Counted from the stretch's first letter, positions 7,576 to 15,242 are shown. The stretch is DNA of 21,527 nt from JANQGH01 sp039177555 (GCA_039177555.1 JBCDFV010000060.1:1-21527); one strand, 5' to 3'. Notes: generated by a model not told the origin, from the sequence alone. Made by a program: numbers and translations.

Positions 7576-8772
7576 CTAGCCTGGCCAGTCCATGGGCTGG
7601 CCGAAGCTGTTTTCGATGCTTTCGACCTTCGGCTCGCCGGACGTCACGCCGGAAACGCCAACGACAAAGCAGCGGGTCACGAATGCCTGGGCCCTGAAGC
7701 CAAAGACCACACTGTCGCCGGGCTTCGGCGAAACAGGCCCTTCGCAACTCACCATGCCGTAATAGTCGATGGCCGACGGCGGCGGGATCTCGACATCTGC
7801 CAGTGCTGCCTCGTCGCTGGTGGGCGTGTCGGAGACGATGGCCCTGACCTGATAGTCCGGGAACACCGGATCGATGTAGAGCCCCCCGCCAAAGCAGTAG
7901 GCGTCGCCGCTATGCAGGTGCGAGATCTCGCTCAAATAGAGGGTTGCCGGCAGCTCCGGCAGGTCCTCGATCGCGTGCAGCGGCGTTGTGCCGTGAAGCC
8001 CGTTGCCGGGCTCGCACTGGGTGACGCCGGCATCGGCCAACGCCTGCAAGGTCACCGTCGACGTGGTGCCGGGGGCGTTGATCTCGATCGAACCGCGGCC
8101 GGCCCTTGCCAGCATCTCGGCGGCCGTTTCCAAGGTGCGCAGATTGGGCGTCGGGGCGACACGCCGCCGCTCGGCATCGAACAGCAGCGCCGGAAAGGTC
8201 GTGATGCCGGCGAAATGGCCGCCCTCAAGCCGGTTCAGCGCGTCCGCGACGCGGCCGATGTCCGCGGCCTCAAAGCCGCCCTCATGGCCCCGATAGAACG
8301 TGTCGCCGTCGGCATGGATGCGGGCCAGCAACGCCTGGTCCCGGCCCAACGCGCGCGCAGCGGCGGCCGCTTCGCTGGCCTTGGTTTCGCTGAACACCGT
8401 CCAGAAGCGTGGGCTCAGCTTAACCCCGGCCGGCGCTTCGAATCTGGGGATCTGGGTCAGATGTCCCAGATGGCCGATGCCCATGCCCGCGCGGTGGCAG
8501 GCGATGGCGCAGGCCATGTCGACCGCCACCACGTCGTCGATTCCGCCGCGTTTGACCGCCGCGCAGAAGGACGAAGAGCGCCCAACCTGCTTGGTCATTG
8601 CGAAGGTCGCGAGGCCCAGCCTGTCCGCCTCGGCCTTGAACCGTCTTGCGTTGGCCTCGACCGTGTCGAGATCGATCACAAGCGCATTGGCCGGTACTTG
8701 ACCCGCCTGGTGGAGGGCAATCGCCGCTTCGATGAAGCGCGGATTGCGGCGGCGCAGAACGTCCAGAAACAT
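7576..8772 (-). CDS. YhfX-like PLP-dependent protein (alanine-racemase N-terminal fold)
   Basis: A 398-residue protein that I recognise as similar to E. coli YhfX. It opens with MFLDVLRRRNPRFIEAA, then VIDLDTVEANARR and the PLP-lysine segment AMTKQ (Lys61), and continues as an alanine-racemase-type barrel with a distinct C-terminal domain instead of the usual alanine-racemase C-domain. The family has no firmly established reaction known to me; by fold it should bind PLP and act on an amino acid, for example racemisation or aldol/elimination chemistry. ATG 8772 has GGAG about seven bases upstream. It sits 11 bases after the permease stop and ten before the ATPase, so it is embedded in a transporter operon. 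A D-threonine aldolase-type enzyme is an alternative reading of the same fold. Confidence 0.82.
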   Translation of the reverse strand: MFLDVLRRRNPRFIEAAIALHQAGQVPANALVIDLDTVEANARRFKAEADRLGLATFAMTKQVGRSSSFCAAVKRGGIDDVVAVDMACAIACHRAGMGIGHLGHLTQIPRFEAPAGVKLSPRFWTVFSETKASEAAAAARALGRDQALLARIHADGDTFYRGHEGGFEAADIGRVADALNRLEGGHFAGITTFPALLFDAERRRVAPTPNLRTLETAAEMLARAGRGSIEINAPGTTSTVTLQALADAGVTQCEPGNGLHGTTPLHAIEDLPELPATLYLSEISHLHSGDAYCFGGGLYIDPVFPDYQVRAIVSDTPTSDEAALADVEIPPPSAIDYYGMVSCEGPVSPKPGDSVVFGFRAQAFVTRCFVVGVSGVTSGEPKVESIENSFGQPMDWPG

Positions 8773-8783
8773 CGCTTCTTCTC

Positions 8784-9737
8784 CTAGCGCGTCGGTTCGC
8801 GTAGCGAAATCGCGACCGCCGCCAAGATGATCAGGCCGCGCACGATGAGTTGCTGGGAAACCGACAGGCCCATCAGGATCAAGCCGTTGTTCAGCATGCC
8901 CATCAACAGCGACCCGAACAGCGCCCCGATGATGGAGCCCTTGCCGCCGTTCAGCTTGGTGCCGCCGACGATCACGGCGGCGATCACGATCATCAGGTCA
9001 GCCTCGCCCAAAGTGTAGCGCGCGCCCTGGATGCGACCGGCATAGAGTAGGCCGGCGAGGGCGGCGCAGGCGCCACTCAGGATCAAGACGCTGAGACGGA
9101 TGCGCGTAACGTTCACCCGACAGGCGCGGGCGGCTGCGGCATTGTCCCCCGTCGCCACCACATGGGCGCCGAAGGTTGTATGCCGATAGACAAGATGCCC
9201 TATCGCCACGATCACCAAGGTCCACAAGACCAGCGATGGGATGCCGAACAACGAGCCCGAGCCGAAGAAGCCGGCAAAGGCCTCGTTGGTGATGGGGATC
9301 GAGCGCAGGTCTGTCAGGGTCCGGGCGACGCCGGCAAACAGGCCCATCGTGGCCAGCGTGACCAGAAAGGAGGGCAGCCTGAGAAAGGCGACGAAGGCGC
9401 CGTTGATGGCGCCGATGGCACAGCCGGCCGCCAGGGCCGCGGCGATGCCGACCAGGGCCGAGGCCTCCTGCATGACCACGGCACCAATCAGCGCCGCGAC
9501 CGCGACGATCGACCCGAAAGACAGGTCGATCTCGCCAGCCGATAACACGAAGACGAGGCCGACCGCCATGACGGTCGCGGGTGCGGTCTGCAGGACGATG
9601 TTGATCAGATTGCGCGAGGACAGAAAGCCCGTGTCCCACAGCGTCACGGAAAAGAACAGAAAGATGACCAGAAAGCCGACATAGACGACGTTCTGGCGAA
9701 CGTCGACCCGGTCGAGCAGCCTGTGAACACCATCCAT
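8784..9737 (-). CDS. CUT2-type ABC importer permease (second system)
   Basis: A 317-residue multi-span membrane protein of the RbsC family. The sequence VLSAGEIDLSFGSIVAV near residues 64-80 and GGTKLNGGKGSIIGALFGS in the C-terminal third are the CUT2 permease family regions. ATG 9737 has AAGGA seven bases upstream. A perfect 11-bp hairpin separates it from the binding-protein gene upstream. It pairs with the ATPase at 6825 and the binding protein at 9799. CUT2 importers usually carry ribose, xylose, fructose, galactose, polyols or AI-2, yet the enzymes in this operon point to an amino-acid or amide compound, so the cargo is uncertain. Confidence 0.92.
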   Translation of the reverse strand: MDGVHRLLDRVDVRQNVVYVGFLVIFLFFSVTLWDTGFLSSRNLINIVLQTAPATVMAVGLVFVLSAGEIDLSFGSIVAVAALIGAVVMQEASALVGIAAALAAGCAIGAINGAFVAFLRLPSFLVTLATMGLFAGVARTLTDLRSIPITNEAFAGFFGSGSLFGIPSLVLWTLVIVAIGHLVYRHTTFGAHVVATGDNAAAARACRVNVTRIRLSVLILSGACAALAGLLYAGRIQGARYTLGEADLMIVIAAVIVGGTKLNGGKGSIIGALFGSLLMGMLNNGLILMGLSVSQQLIVRGLIILAAVAISLREPTR

Positions 9738-9759
9738 CGTCGGGTCCTTCGGATCGGAC

Positions 9760-9790
9760 GGCCGCGCCGGCGCGTGTGACCGGCGCGGCC
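9760..9790 (-). other. Intercistronic hairpin between binding protein and permease
   Basis: GGCCGCGCCGG (9760-9770) and CCGGCGCGGCC (9780-9790) make a perfect 11-bp GC stem around a 9-base loop. No T-run follows on the minus strand, so it is unlikely to be a full terminator. Hairpins in this place commonly protect the 3' end of binding-protein mRNA and give more binding protein than permease. Confidence 0.7.
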
Positions 9791-9798
9791 CCTTGCCG

Positions 9799-10854
9799 CT
9801 ATTGGGCGGCGTTCAGCACGCTTTCCGGCGCATCGCGGTGCAGCGAAATGTTCCAGCCCTCGGCCACATTGTCCGCCGTCACGGTGATGGCCGGTGCCAC
9901 GATGAAGGGTGGCATGGCGTTGCCCAACAGGTCGTTGGCGCCGACGGCCGCCATGGCCCGGCCCAGCTCGTAGGCTTCGTCGGCGACGATCGCCGCCACG
10001 TTGCCGCCCTGCGCCATGTCCAGGGCCACCGGCTCGCTGAGATCGAGGGTGACCACGCGCGTGTGATCGTTGCCGTTGGCCCGAAGCGCGGCGATGACGC
10101 CCTCCGCCGGCTGCGCCCAGGTGACGTAGATGCCGTCAAGATCCGGGTAGCGCAGCAGAAGCGCGTTGGCGATTTCCTCCGCCCGGGCCGGGTCGGCCAG
10201 ACCTTCCTCGGCAACGACCTCGATGTTCGGATAGTCGTTGATGATGGTGGTCATGAACGCGTCGTCGCGCTGGTTGGTGACGTAATAGTCGGCATCGTGA
10301 TAGATCCAGGCGACCTGGCCTTCCCCGCCCATCGCGGCGGCCAACGCATCGGCGGCCTGCTTGCCCATCTGGAACAGATCGTCGGTCACGATCGCGGCGT
10401 AATCCTCGCCATGGACATAGCCGCTGGGCAGGTTGGACAGGAACACCAGGCTGACGCCGGCTTCCGCCGCCTCGCTGAACGCTTCGGCTGAGGTGACCGG
10501 GTCAAGGGGCAGGGCGATGATGATATCCGGCTCCAAGGTCAGCGCGGTTTCGATGTCGCTGCGCTGCCGGGCGGCGTCGAAGCCGGCGTCCGTGGTCGCG
10601 ACCACCTCGATGCCGAGGCGTTCGAACTCATCGGTCGCTCCGTCCGTCACCGCGTTCACGAAGTCGGCGGAGGTGTGCCACAGCAGGGCCGCCGTCGCCC
10701 CGCGCTGGCGCAGGATCTCGGCATCGGCATCGGAAACCGTGATGGTTGCCGACGGTGTGGCCTCCTCGCCGCCGGGGCCGACGGTCTCGCCGTTGGCGAA
10801 CCCGCTCAAGAACACCAGGCCGGTCGCGATGGCGGTTGTCAGTCGTATGGTCAT
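9799..10854 (-). CDS. Periplasmic substrate-binding protein (Peripla_BP_4 / CUT2 type, second system)
   Basis: A 351-residue exported protein. ATG 10854 has GGGGAGA six bases upstream and overlaps the M20 stop as ATGA. The signal peptide is MTIRLTTAIATGLVFLSGF with likely cleavage near ANG (about residue 22). The mature protein has a sugar-type binding fold: EFERLGIEVVATTDAGF, PDIIIALPLDPVTSAEAF, then DDLFQMGKQAADALA and a second lobe with DGIYVTWAQPAEGV. The PLDPVTS wording is like ribose/AI-2-type binders, but the ligand cannot be assigned. An Asp/Glu-rich N-terminal extension of about 25 residues precedes the core (GGEEATPSATITVSDADAE). Translation is coupled to the M20 gene, tying substrate capture to amide hydrolysis. 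Confidence 0.9.
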   Translation of the reverse strand: MTIRLTTAIATGLVFLSGFANGETVGPGGEEATPSATITVSDADAEILRQRGATAALLWHTSADFVNAVTDGATDEFERLGIEVVATTDAGFDAARQRSDIETALTLEPDIIIALPLDPVTSAEAFSEAAEAGVSLVFLSNLPSGYVHGEDYAAIVTDDLFQMGKQAADALAAAMGGEGQVAWIYHDADYYVTNQRDDAFMTTIINDYPNIEVVAEEGLADPARAEEIANALLLRYPDLDGIYVTWAQPAEGVIAALRANGNDHTRVVTLDLSEPVALDMAQGGNVAAIVADEAYELGRAMAAVGANDLLGNAMPPFIVAPAITVTADNVAEGWNISLHRDAPESVLNAAQ

Positions 10855-12143
10855 GATGGATCTCCCCTTCCATTGACGTGGTTGATGGCAACGGTGCCGC
10901 AGAAATCGGCGATGAAGGCGGCGAAGGCGACGATGCCGGCCAAGTACTCCTCGACCGACACATGTTCTTCCAGCGTGTGGCAATTGCGAATGTCGCCGGG
11001 TGCGCAATAGACGGTCGGCACGCCCAGCCGATCGACCAGGAACGGCGCCTCGGACCAGTAAGGCGCACCGTCGATCGAGCCCCGGCCGGGCAAGACTTCG
11101 TCCAGCCGTCGCCTTAGGGCGGCAATGGCCAGCAGATCGGCGTCGGTTTCCGTCGGCGAACCCCCCAGCGGGTGGTCGCGACCGGCCGGGAAATCGACAA
11201 CGACCGCGATTTCGGGGTCCGTCACAGCGTCGCGGACGGTGTGCTCGAGCTCGCCGGCTGCGGCGTCCAGGCTTTCGCCCGGCCGTAATTTGCGGATCAG
11301 TGAGAGTGAGCACTCGCCGGGCACGGCGATGTAGCCGCCGGACTTGATTTCGGTGACCAGCAGGAAGGACCGGCCAATCAAAGGGTGGGTGCCCCGCCCG
11401 GCCAGTTCATCGGAATGGCGCCACAGGGCGGACAGAACGCCGTGGGCGGCTTTCAGCGCATCCTTGCCCAGTTCCGGCACGCCGAAATAGGCGGATTTCC
11501 CGGTGATGGTGATGTCGGCGATCAGAAAGCCCATCTGAACGGGGTAGACGGCAAGCTGAGTTGGTTCGACATAGATCGCGAAGTCAGGCCTCGCGACTTC
11601 GCCGCTTTCGCACAGCGCGACGTAGTCTTTCGCACCCTCACTGAGCCCCATCCCCGGCTCGCCGCTTTCCTCATCGCCGATGAAGGCAAAGCCGACATCG
11701 CCGGCCAATTCCACGCCGGCGGCATCGAGCAGGCGCAGCGCCGCGAGACTGGCGCAGATGCCGGCCTTCAGATCGCCGGAACCGCGTCCCCACAGCGCGC
11801 CGTCGACGATGGCGCCGCCGAACGGGTCCTCACGTTCGGTCCCTTTCCAATGCTCACGCCAGCCACGCACATGGACCGTGTCCGTATGGCCCATGAACAG
11901 GAGTCTTGGGCCTTCACCCGTGCCTTTCCGCTCGCCCCAGACATTGGGTCGGCCGGGCGCGAAGTCTCTGCGCCCCGTCGTAACCCCGAGCTCTCGCAGC
12001 TCCGCTTCCAACAGATCGGCGAAATTGGCTTCATTGCCGGTGATGCTTTCGCGGGCCACCGCGCGCCGCCAGAGATCGATTGCCGCGGCCTCGTCGAGGG
12101 ACGCTCGTAGCCCGGCGGCGGAGGGCGGCTGATTAGGGATCAT
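10851..12143 (-). CDS. M20-family metallopeptidase/amidohydrolase (ArgE/DapE/ACY1 type)
   Basis: A 430-residue M20 enzyme with the complete metal and catalytic set: His86 and Asp88 (GHTDT), bridging Asp124 (GSGDLKAG), catalytic Glu158 with ligand Glu159 (GDEES), Glu193 (VEPT) and a C-terminal His389 (NCHTLEE). No signal peptide is visible, so it acts in the cytoplasm after uptake. M20 members remove N-acyl groups or cleave short peptides or carbamoyl-amino acids; the substrate cannot be told from sequence. ATG 12143 overlaps the ROK stop (ATGA) and its own TGA overlaps the next ATG (ATGA), so three genes are translationally chained. Named homologues would include acetylornithine deacetylase and succinyl-diaminopimelate desuccinylase, but operon context argues against a biosynthetic role. 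Confidence 0.9.
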   Translation of the reverse strand: MIPNQPPSAAGLRASLDEAAAIDLWRRAVARESITGNEANFADLLEAELRELGVTTGRRDFAPGRPNVWGERKGTGEGPRLLFMGHTDTVHVRGWREHWKGTEREDPFGGAIVDGALWGRGSGDLKAGICASLAALRLLDAAGVELAGDVGFAFIGDEESGEPGMGLSEGAKDYVALCESGEVARPDFAIYVEPTQLAVYPVQMGFLIADITITGKSAYFGVPELGKDALKAAHGVLSALWRHSDELAGRGTHPLIGRSFLLVTEIKSGGYIAVPGECSLSLIRKLRPGESLDAAAGELEHTVRDAVTDPEIAVVVDFPAGRDHPLGGSPTETDADLLAIAALRRRLDEVLPGRGSIDGAPYWSEAPFLVDRLGVPTVYCAPGDIRNCHTLEEHVSVEEYLAGIVAFAAFIADFCGTVAINHVNGRGDPS

Positions 12144-13339
12144 TCGGCCACGCCCGCGATCACCTGATCGGCCGGTGGCAGGGAGATGCCGGTCGTTGCG
12201 ACAGGCGCGCCGAACAGGGATTTGTGCAAAAGGCCCAGACCGATTGCCGTGGCACCGACAATGGTCGCGTTGGCGCCCAGTTGGCCGGCCTCGACCTGCG
12301 GCGGTCGTGCCATGCAACCCGGCAGGATCTCGCGGACACGCGAGACGATCTCTTCGCGTCCGCCAATGCCGCCGCCCAGCAAAACCCGCACCGGGTCGAC
12401 GATCGCGCAGATGGCCGCGACCGCGCGGGCCATCACCGTCGCGGTGTCGTCAAGAACCGCGCCGGCCGAGGCGTCGCCCGCCGCGGCCAGGTCGAAGATG
12501 CGAGGAACCGATGCGGCATGCCCGGCCAGATCGCGAAAGCGCCGTTCGATGCCGACCGTGCCAACGCGCCGTTCCAGCGCGCCGACGCGCCTTGCTTCGG
12601 CGCTGAACGGGTCGCTGCCAAACGGCAGATAGCCCAGTTCGCCGGCCGCACCGGTCGCGCCCCTCACGAGGTCGCCGCCGATCATGATCCCTGCGCCCAG
12701 GCCGGTGCCGAGTGCGATGTAGACCAGATCGTCGACATTGCGCCCCGCACCGAGCCAGTGTTCGCCGAACGCGGCGAGGTTGACGTCGTTTTCCAGCACG
12801 ACCTCGACCCCCAGCCGGGCGCTGATCGCCTGGCCGATATCGATTTCCTCGAAGCCCGGAATGTTGGGCGCCAGAACCACCTGGCCAGAGCCTGGCCTCG
12901 GTGCACCCGGGACGGCCACAACCGCCAACCGGATGCGGTCCGTGTTGACGGCCGCCGTCCTCGTGGCCTGGCGCGCCAGACCGACAATTTGCTCGACGAC
13001 ATGCAGTTTGCCGCGCTTGTCGGTCGGCGCCACCTCCTCTGCCAGGGTGCGGCACGCGAGATCGCAGAGGGCGACGCGCAGCTTGGTGCCGCCTAGGTCG
13101 ACCGCGATGATAAACGCCGCGCGCGGATTGACCTCGTAGGTGATCGCCGTTCGGCCGATATGGCCGCTGGTCCGGCCGGTCTCGGTGACGAATCCGTCAT
13201 CTTCAAGCTGGCTGACAATTTCGGAGATCGTCTGCTTGGACAGTCCCGTTTGCTTGGCGAGGCTGGCGCGCGAGATGGGCGCGCAGCGCAAGATGGCCGC
13301 CATAACCGCTTGCTTTGACAGTTGACGCGAGAGGGTCAC
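12140..13339 (-). CDS. ROK-family transcriptional repressor, zinc motif absent
   Basis: With the GTG 13339 start this is 399 residues: a winged helix-turn-helix (about 20-60, SRASLAKQTGLSKQTISEIV) and a ROK domain with DLGGTKLR at 81-88, END at 183-185, LGTGLGAG at 210-217 and GELGY at 233-237. The usual CxCGxxGCxE zinc cluster after GELGH is replaced by a Cys-free segment (241-258), and the His of GELGH is Tyr237. It should repress the operon it heads. Start choice: an ATG at 13399 sits inside a perfect -35 box, has no ribosome site and would encode A/T-ending codons (TTA, GTT, CGT, TCT) unlike the rest; GTG 13339 has GGAGG ten bases upstream. Ligand unknown; probably not a typical hexose. 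Confidence 0.88.
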   Translation of the reverse strand: MTLSRQLSKQAVMAAILRCAPISRASLAKQTGLSKQTISEIVSQLEDDGFVTETGRTSGHIGRTAITYEVNPRAAFIIAVDLGGTKLRVALCDLACRTLAEEVAPTDKRGKLHVVEQIVGLARQATRTAAVNTDRIRLAVVAVPGAPRPGSGQVVLAPNIPGFEEIDIGQAISARLGVEVVLENDVNLAAFGEHWLGAGRNVDDLVYIALGTGLGAGIMIGGDLVRGATGAAGELGYLPFGSDPFSAEARRVGALERRVGTVGIERRFRDLAGHAASVPRIFDLAAAGDASAGAVLDDTATVMARAVAAICAIVDPVRVLLGGGIGGREEIVSRVREILPGCMARPPQVEAGQLGANATIVGATAIGLGLLHKSLFGAPVATTGISLPPADQVIAGVAE

Positions 13340-13352
13340 GTCGAGCAGGCCT

Positions 13353-13389
13353 CCGAACTGATCTAATAGTTCGGTATAAGAACGAACTA
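13353..13389. promoter_or_regulatory. Triple half-site operator overlapping the ROK operon promoter
   Basis: Three related half-sites are evenly placed at 15-base steps: CCGAACT (13353-13359), AGTTCGG (13368-13374) and CGAACTA (13383-13389). They form two inverted repeats, CCGAACT-N8-AGTTCGG and TAGTTCG-N9-CGAACTA (13367-13389). The second encloses the -10 box and the first covers the predicted transcription start and the ribosome site. This is the layout expected for autorepression by the ROK protein. The sites also lie 93-129 bases before the divergent proline-racemase-like gene, which might be controlled from the same DNA. Confidence 0.65.
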
Positions 13390-13404
13390 ATTGGCGCATG
13401 TCAA
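13376..13404 (-). promoter_or_regulatory. Sigma-70-type promoter of the ROK-M20-ABC-YhfX operon
   Basis: On the minus strand a perfect -35 TTGACA (13404-13399) is followed after 17 bases by TCTTAT (13381-13376, four of six matches to TATAAT). Transcription should start near 13370, about 30 bases before GTG 13339. This places the promoter downstream of the alternative ATG at 13399 and decides the ROK start. Confidence 0.75.
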
Positions 13405-13481
13405 TATGGTGTTGCCGGCTGGCCGCTTGGCGTGGCTTTTGACGGGGTCGGTCGGAGATCGCGTCGAACCCAGGGGCAGCC

Positions 13482-14516
13482 ATGCGGACCAGCAAAGTCA
13501 TTCATGTCATCTCGGCCCATGCCGAGGGCGAGGTCGGCGACGTAATCGTCGGCGGCGTGGCGCCGCCACCGGGTGACACGCTGTGGGATCAGCGCAGCTT
13601 TGTCGCGCAAGACGGCGGGCTGCGCCGCTTCGTCCTGAACGAGCCGAGGGGTGGCGTCTTTCGCCACGTCAATTTGCTCGTCCCGCCGAAGCATCCCGAA
13701 GCCCAGATGGGCTTCATCATCATGGAGCCTGAGGACACGCCGCCCATGTCCGGCTCCAACGCGATCTGCGTCGCGACGGTTTTTCTGGATGGCGGCATCG
13801 TGCCCATGCAAGAGCCGGTCACGGAGATGATCCTGGAGGCCCCCGGCGGATTGGTGCGCGTGAAGGCCGACTGCCGAAACGGCAAGGCGGAGCGCATCAC
13901 CGTTAGAAACATGCCGTCCTTTGTCGACCGGCTCGACGTGATGGTGGAGGTGGCGGGGCTCGGCGCGCTGACGGTCGACACCGCCTTTGGTGGCGACAGC
14001 TTCGTCATTGTAAACGCCGATGATGTCGGATTTCAGATTGTGCCCGACGAGGCGCGTGACATCGCCCGCCTAGGCGTCGAGGTGACCAGAGCCGCAAATG
14101 AACAGCTCGGCTTCTCGCACCCCGACAATCCCGACTGGGATCACATCTCCTTCTGCCTGTTCGCCGGGCCCTTGGAGAAAACGGATTGCGGTTTCACCGC
14201 ACGGTCGGCCGTCTCAATTCGGCCGGGCAAGGTCGATCGCTCGCCAACTGGGACGGGCGTGTCGGCGCGCATGGCGGTCCTGAACGCGCGCGGCGTGATG
14301 CAGGTCGGCCAGACCCTGACCGCGCGGTCGATCCTCAACTCCGCCTTCGTCGGCCGCATCGCCGAGACGACCATGGTCGGCGGTCGCGCGGCCATCGTTC
14401 CCGAAATCTCGGGTCGAGGCTGGATCACCGGTATTCATCAACACATGCTGGACCCCGAAGACCCTTGGCCGTCTGGCTATCGGCTCAGCGACACGTGGGG
14501 CCAGGACACAGGCTGA
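13482..14516 (+). CDS. Proline racemase superfamily protein with Ser/Thr in place of both catalytic Cys
   Basis: A 344-residue protein of the proline racemase/hydroxyproline epimerase/trans-3-hydroxyproline dehydratase superfamily, recognisable from HAEGEVGDVIVGG (13-25), the first active-site loop MSGSN (89-93) and the second DRSPTGTG (252-259). In proline racemases these loops read MCGH and SPCGTG. Here the first Cys is Ser90, the His is Ser92 and the second Cys is Thr256; Asp252 is kept. Thr at the second position is known in trans-3-hydroxy-L-proline dehydratases, so a dehydratase or other non-racemase reaction is more likely than racemisation. ATG 13482 has AGGGG six bases upstream. It is divergent from the ROK gene and convergent with the GntR gene, nine bases away. 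Confidence 0.88.
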   Translation: MRTSKVIHVISAHAEGEVGDVIVGGVAPPPGDTLWDQRSFVAQDGGLRRFVLNEPRGGVFRHVNLLVPPKHPEAQMGFIIMEPEDTPPMSGSNAICVATVFLDGGIVPMQEPVTEMILEAPGGLVRVKADCRNGKAERITVRNMPSFVDRLDVMVEVAGLGALTVDTAFGGDSFVIVNADDVGFQIVPDEARDIARLGVEVTRAANEQLGFSHPDNPDWDHISFCLFAGPLEKTDCGFTARSAVSIRPGKVDRSPTGTGVSARMAVLNARGVMQVGQTLTARSILNSAFVGRIAETTMVGGRAAIVPEISGRGWITGIHQHMLDPEDPWPSGYRLSDTWGQDTG

Positions 14517-14525
14517 CGCCGGTGC

Positions 14526-15242
14526 TCAGGGCTGCGTGGCGGCCGCGTTCTCCTCCTCGGCTTGGTTCAGAAACGACACGACCTGGTCGAGCCCCTGGCG
14601 CATATGGTCTTCCAGATGCCGCAGCATGGCGTCGAGATCGTCGCCGGTGGCCAGCGCGACATAGCGATCGTTGCCCCGCTTCAGGGGCAGCAGGTCGGCA
14701 TTGGCCCGATGGTGCCAGGTGAAGTAGGTCTGCAGCCGGGGGCGCATGCGCTGCCAGATCTCGAACAGCAAGGCGTGGTCGGCGCACTCGAAAACCCAGC
14801 TATGAATGTCGAGTTCGCGTCGGATCGACAAGCCGTCGTCGCCCTCGTCGATGGCGTCATGGAACCGGCGCAAGCGATCTTTCAGGTCGGTCAGGCGGCG
14901 CCGGTCGCGGCGGTCCCAGGCCGCGCGGAAGGCAAACGCTTCCAGGTTGGCGCGCAACGAGTACAGCTCGCGCAGGTCACGGCGGGTCAGCCGGCGCACG
15001 TAAAGACCCTTATAGGGCTGGCTGTCCAGCAACCCGGCCTCCACCAGGTCCCGGATGGCCTCGCGCAGAGGCCCGCGGCTGACATCCAGGCGCTTGGCGA
15101 GGTCCATCTCGGTCAGGCGCCGCCCGGCCTCCAACTGGCCCGTGATGATCAGGTCGCGCAGCCGGTCGACCACCTGGCCGCGCAAGGTGCGCGTGCCGAT
15201 CGGGGCGATCTCGCCCGGTCCGGCGACAGGGTCGTCAGGCAA
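14526..15242 (-). CDS. GntR-family regulator, FadR/FCD subfamily
   Basis: A 238-residue regulator: N-terminal winged helix (about 20-85: LRGQVVDRLRDLIITGQL, EMDLAKRLDVSRGPLREAIRDL, GLYVRRLT) and an all-helical FCD ligand domain (about 90-225) with the metal/ligand-type residues in ELDIHSWVF and HLEDHM. FCD regulators commonly sense amino acids, hydroxy acids or sugar acids. Start TTG 15242 has GGGAG seven bases upstream and overlaps the end of the class IV gene by eight bases, so it is the last gene of the amino-acid transporter operon. The TTGTCAACAA core at 19339-19348 before the binding-protein gene fits the FadR-type operator pattern and is its likely target. Repressor versus activator role is inferred. 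Confidence 0.88.
   Translation of the reverse strand: MPDDPVAGPGEIAPIGTRTLRGQVVDRLRDLIITGQLEAGRRLTEMDLAKRLDVSRGPLREAIRDLVEAGLLDSQPYKGLYVRRLTRRDLRELYSLRANLEAFAFRAAWDRRDRRRLTDLKDRLRRFHDAIDEGDDGLSIRRELDIHSWVFECADHALLFEIWQRMRPRLQTYFTWHHRANADLLPLKRGNDRYVALATGDDLDAMLRHLEDHMRQGLDQVVSFLNQAEEENAAATQP

Noticed and set aside
7321..8787. Plus-strand open frame of 488 codons opposite the YhfX-like gene
   Set aside because: Antisense to a recognisable PLP protein and part of the ATPase; no family motifs or ribosome site.
9799..11313. Extension of the binding protein to 504 residues
   Set aside because: The extra N-terminus is out-of-frame M20 sequence. The start at 10854 has a good ribosome site and a signal peptide.
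12140..13501. ROK protein starting at 13501 or at ATG 13399
   Set aside because: Those starts overlap the divergent gene or sit inside the promoter -35 box and lack ribosome sites; GTG 13339 fits better.
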